Shown: positions 61,876 through 64,000 of the stretch, piece after piece
Position numbering within the stretch: the first letter of the stretch is position 1
Layout of the letters: every line of letters begins with the position of its first letter
Assembly (NCBI RefSeq): GCF_016892705.1
Contig: NZ_JAFEMB010000004.1
Location: forward strand, 62,001-126,000
Reading direction: 5' to 3'
Length of the DNA stretch: 64,000 bases
Source of the DNA: Microvirga pudoricolor
GTDB lineage: Bacteria > Pseudomonadota > Alphaproteobacteria > Rhizobiales > Beijerinckiaceae
Program-made: the position numbers and the translations under genes
The notes under the pieces: model-generated
The model's database searches: none
Told to the model about the DNA's origin: nothing
Seen by the model: only the letters and a program-made list of their open reading frames with translations

Positions 61876-61889
61876 TTGATTTGAATCAA
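61876..61889. promoter_or_regulatory. Consensus FNR box between cydDC and cydAB
   Basis: TTGAT-TTGA-ATCAA at 61876-61889 is a perfect match to the FNR/FnrN/FixK site TTGAT-N4-ATCAA. It lies 55 bases upstream of cydD and 72 bases upstream of cydA, centred between the divergent starts. The FNR-type gene at 57638 is the obvious regulator. It probably induces cytochrome bd when oxygen is low. Confidence 0.88.
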
Positions 61890-61961
61890 GGCGCCTCCGG
61901 GCAGGCAGGTCTAAGCCCGGGGTCGATCCGGCACCGGCCGGGTCCGAACAAGGCACCGCAT

Positions 61962-63551
61962 ATGATCGACTACACCGTCGTGGACCTGTCGCGCCTGCAA
62001 TTCGCAGCGACGGCCATGTATCACTTCCTTTTCGTGCCCCTCACGCTCGGCCTGTCCTTCATGATGGCGATCATGGAGAGCGTCTATGTCATGACGGGCC
62101 GCGACATCTGGCGGCGCATGACCCTGTTCTGGGGCGTCTGCTTCGGCATCAACTTCGCCATGGGCGTTGCTACCGGCATCGTCATGGAATTCCAGTTCGG
62201 GACGAACTGGGCGTACTACAGCCACTATGTCGGCGACGTGTTCGGAGCACCGCTTGCCATCGAAGGCCTGATGGCGTTCTTCCTGGAAGCGACCTTCATC
62301 GGCCTGTTCTTCTTCGGCTGGGACCGGTTGTCGAAGGTGGGCCATCTCGTCGTCACATGGCTCGTGGCGCTGGGCGCGAACTTCTCGGCCCTGTGGATTC
62401 TCATCGCCAACGGCTGGATGCAGAACCCAGTCGGATCGACCTTCAACCCGCAGACCATGCGCATGGAGATCGTCGACTTCATGGCGGTGATCTTCAACCC
62501 CGTCGCGCAAGCGAAGTTCGTGCACACGGTGAGCGCCGGCTATGTCACGGGCGCGATGTTCATCATCTCGGTCAGCGCTTACTTCATGCTGCGCGGGCGT
62601 CATCTCGAACTCGCCAAACGTTCGATGGCGGTGGCGGCGAGCTTCGGCCTCGCGGCATCGCTGTCGGTGGTCGTGCTGGGCGACGAGAGCGGATACGTCA
62701 CCACCGAGCACCAGAAGATGAAGCTCGCGGCCATGGAGGCCATGTGGGACACCGAACCCGCGCCGGCGGGCTTCACGCTCTTCGCGCTGCCGGACCAGCA
62801 GACGCGCCAGAACACCTATGCGATGCACATCCCCTATGCGCTCGGGCTGATCTCGACCCGCTCGATCAGCAAGGAAGTGCCCGGCATCCTGCCCCTTGTG
62901 GAGCATGCCAAAACGCGGGTCCAGAACGGCACCAAGGCCTATGCGGCCCTGCAGGCCGTGCGCGCCAACCCGAACGATGCCGAGGCCCAGAAAACCTTCG
63001 AGGCCAACTGGCACGACTTGGGCTACTCGCTGCTGCTCAAGCGCTACCGCGACGACGTGCAGAACGCGACGCCCGAGGAGATCGAGAAGGCCGCCTTCGA
63101 CACGGTGCCGCACGTGCCGCCGCTGTTCTGGAGCTTCCGCATCATGGTGGCTTTGGGCTTCTACTTCATCCTGTTCTTCGCGGTCGCGTTCTGGCTCGCC
63201 ACGAAGCACAAGCTCGGCGACAGCCGCCTGCTCCTGAAGATCGCGCTGTTCAGCCTGCCGCTGCCGTGGGTGGCCATCGAGGCGGGTTGGCTCGTGGCGG
63301 AATACGGACGCCAGCCCTGGATCATCGAGGGCGTTTTGCCGACCTTCTATGCGGCCTCCGGCCTGACCCTGACGGACCTCGCCATCAGCCTCGGCGTCTT
63401 CCTGACGATCTACACCGTCCTGTTCATCATCGAGATGATCCTGATGGTGAAGGTGATCCGCAAAGGGCCCGCCGACGAATTGCTGGTGCAGGACGGCCTT
63501 GGGGGCGGCGCCTATGTGCCCGCCGGCGCCACCGCACGCCCCGAACGCTGA
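61962..63551 (+). CDS. cydA: Cytochrome bd ubiquinol oxidase subunit I
   Basis: This 529-residue quinol-oxidising subunit carries hemes b558, b595 and d. It has the axial His in YHFLFVPLTLGLSFMMAIME near the N-terminus and the VMEFQFGTNW region. The Q-loop is long and E. coli-like (DLGYSLLLKRYRDDVQNATPE before PPLFWSFRIMV), so it belongs to the CydA rather than the short-loop CIO branch. The ATG at 61962 follows AAGG and restores the family N-terminus; the frame is open upstream but antisense to cydD. Expected role: high-affinity respiration at low oxygen. Confidence 0.92.
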   Translation: MIDYTVVDLSRLQFAATAMYHFLFVPLTLGLSFMMAIMESVYVMTGRDIWRRMTLFWGVCFGINFAMGVATGIVMEFQFGTNWAYYSHYVGDVFGAPLAIEGLMAFFLEATFIGLFFFGWDRLSKVGHLVVTWLVALGANFSALWILIANGWMQNPVGSTFNPQTMRMEIVDFMAVIFNPVAQAKFVHTVSAGYVTGAMFIISVSAYFMLRGRHLELAKRSMAVAASFGLAASLSVVVLGDESGYVTTEHQKMKLAAMEAMWDTEPAPAGFTLFALPDQQTRQNTYAMHIPYALGLISTRSISKEVPGILPLVEHAKTRVQNGTKAYAALQAVRANPNDAEAQKTFEANWHDLGYSLLLKRYRDDVQNATPEEIEKAAFDTVPHVPPLFWSFRIMVALGFYFILFFAVAFWLATKHKLGDSRLLLKIALFSLPLPWVAIEAGWLVAEYGRQPWIIEGVLPTFYAASGLTLTDLAISLGVFLTIYTVLFIIEMILMVKVIRKGPADELLVQDGLGGGAYVPAGATARPER

Positions 63552-63580
63552 AGCCTGTCACATCGAAGGATATCCACGTC

Positions 63581-64000
63581 ATGGAATTCATCCCCCTTTC
63601 CTATGAAACCCTCCGGATGGTCTGGTGGCTGCTGCTCGGCATCCTCCTCATCGGCTTCGCGCTCATGGACGGCTACGACCTCGGCGTCGGCGCGCTCCTG
63701 CCGTTCGTGGCCAGAACCGACCCGGAGCGGCGCATCCTCATCAACCTCGTCGGCCCGACCTGGGAAGGCAACCAAGTGTGGCTCGTGCTCGGCGGCGGCG
63801 CCATCTTCGCCGCCTGGCCGCCGCTCTACGCGGTGTCGTTTTCAGGGTTCTACCTGGCGATGCTCGTGATCCTCGTGGCCCTGATCCTGAGACCGGTGGG
63901 CTTCAAGTTCCGGGGCAAGATCGCGGATCCGCGCTGGCGCTCGGCGTGGGACGGGGCGCTGTTCGTGGGCGGCGCGGTGCCGGCGCTGATCTTCGGCGTC
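63581..64000 (+). CDS. cydB: Cytochrome bd ubiquinol oxidase subunit II, 3' end cut off
   Basis: This is the N-terminal 140 residues of CydB, the structural partner of CydA. MEFIPLSYETLRMVWWLLLG, GFALMDGYDLGVGALLPF and GPTWEGNQVWLVLGGGAIFA are the conserved opening of the family. GAAGGA precedes the ATG. It lies 29 bases after cydA and runs off the window end. Confidence 0.9.
   Translation, partial: MEFIPLSYETLRMVWWLLLGILLIGFALMDGYDLGVGALLPFVARTDPERRILINLVGPTWEGNQVWLVLGGGAIFAAWPPLYAVSFSGFYLAMLVILVALILRPVGFKFRGKIADPRWRSAWDGALFVGGAVPALIFGV

Noticed and set aside
60063-61961. Upstream open extension of cydA
   Set aside because: It is antisense to cydD and low-complexity; the family N-terminus and a ribosome-binding site are at 61962.
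1-64000. tRNA, rRNA or CRISPR
   Set aside because: No cloverleaf-like, rRNA-like or regularly spaced identical repeat sequence was seen by eye on either strand.

Overview
The window is high-GC DNA of a free-living or plant/soil-associated alphaproteobacterium of the order Hyphomicrobiales, most likely the Methylobacteriaceae (Microvirga-like). That placement is inferred from gene content: Ros/MucR regulators, DUF6894 and PRC-barrel small proteins, an FnrN-type regulator with CX2CX7C, a hydroxyproline epimerase cluster and an RTX-tailed GH5 enzyme. I see no rRNA, tRNA, CRISPR array, prophage or complete insertion sequence. It reads as ordinary chromosome, gene-dense except for one AT-richer regulatory stretch at about 20.2-27.2 kb.

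Layout. 1-1.9 kb: the end of an L,D-transpeptidase and an overlapping exported HSL-type esterase. 2-10.3 kb: a glycogen-debranching enzyme, a large GH63/MGH1-like glucosidase, then an SDR dehydrogenase, a GMC flavoenzyme with a cysteine cluster and an MFS transporter, all rightward. 10.3-20.1 kb, leftward: a lone PxpA (LamB/YcsF) protein and a four-gene RND efflux operon (outer-membrane factor, adaptor, MdtB-like and MdtC-like pumps). 20.2-27.1 kb: a regulatory island with a degenerate CYTH-like protein, two LuxR-type regulators with damaged receiver domains, a DUF6894 protein, two MucR/Ros proteins lacking zinc ligands and a double cold-shock-domain protein, separated by long AT-rich intergenic stretches. 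27.2-30.2 kb: copA-cueR behind a textbook CueR promoter. 30.5-37.9 kb: two small hypotheticals, SelO, QueD, FolE, a Cys-less SUOX-fold periplasmic protein followed by a membrane PAS-GGDEF-EAL protein, and a Crp-family regulator. 38.2-39.8 kb: GH5 glycanase with RTX repeats.

40-42.7 kb: a hydroxyproline-catabolism segment (DHDPS-family deaminase, 4-hydroxyproline 2-epimerase, GntR/FCD regulator) behind a candidate operator. 42.8-46.3 kb: two PRC-barrel proteins, an orphan BrnA-like antitoxin, a hypothetical and OtsA. 46.3-52.9 kb: a six-gene leftward operon (LacI regulator, sugar ABC transporter, GH63-like hydrolase) behind a perfect 20-bp palindrome. 53.3-57.6 kb: a small hypothetical and the sulfate transporter cysP-cysT-cysW-cysA. 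57.6-64 kb: an FNR-type regulator beside cytochrome bd genes; cydDC and cydAB diverge from a region holding a consensus FNR box, so regulator and target are neighbours. CydB runs off the end.

The genes most deserving a second look are the pseudo-receiver/MucR island, the Cys-less SUOX protein with its c-di-GMP partner, the degenerate CYTH protein, and the operator-marked operons (CRP-like palindrome, LacI palindrome, CueR promoter, FNR box).
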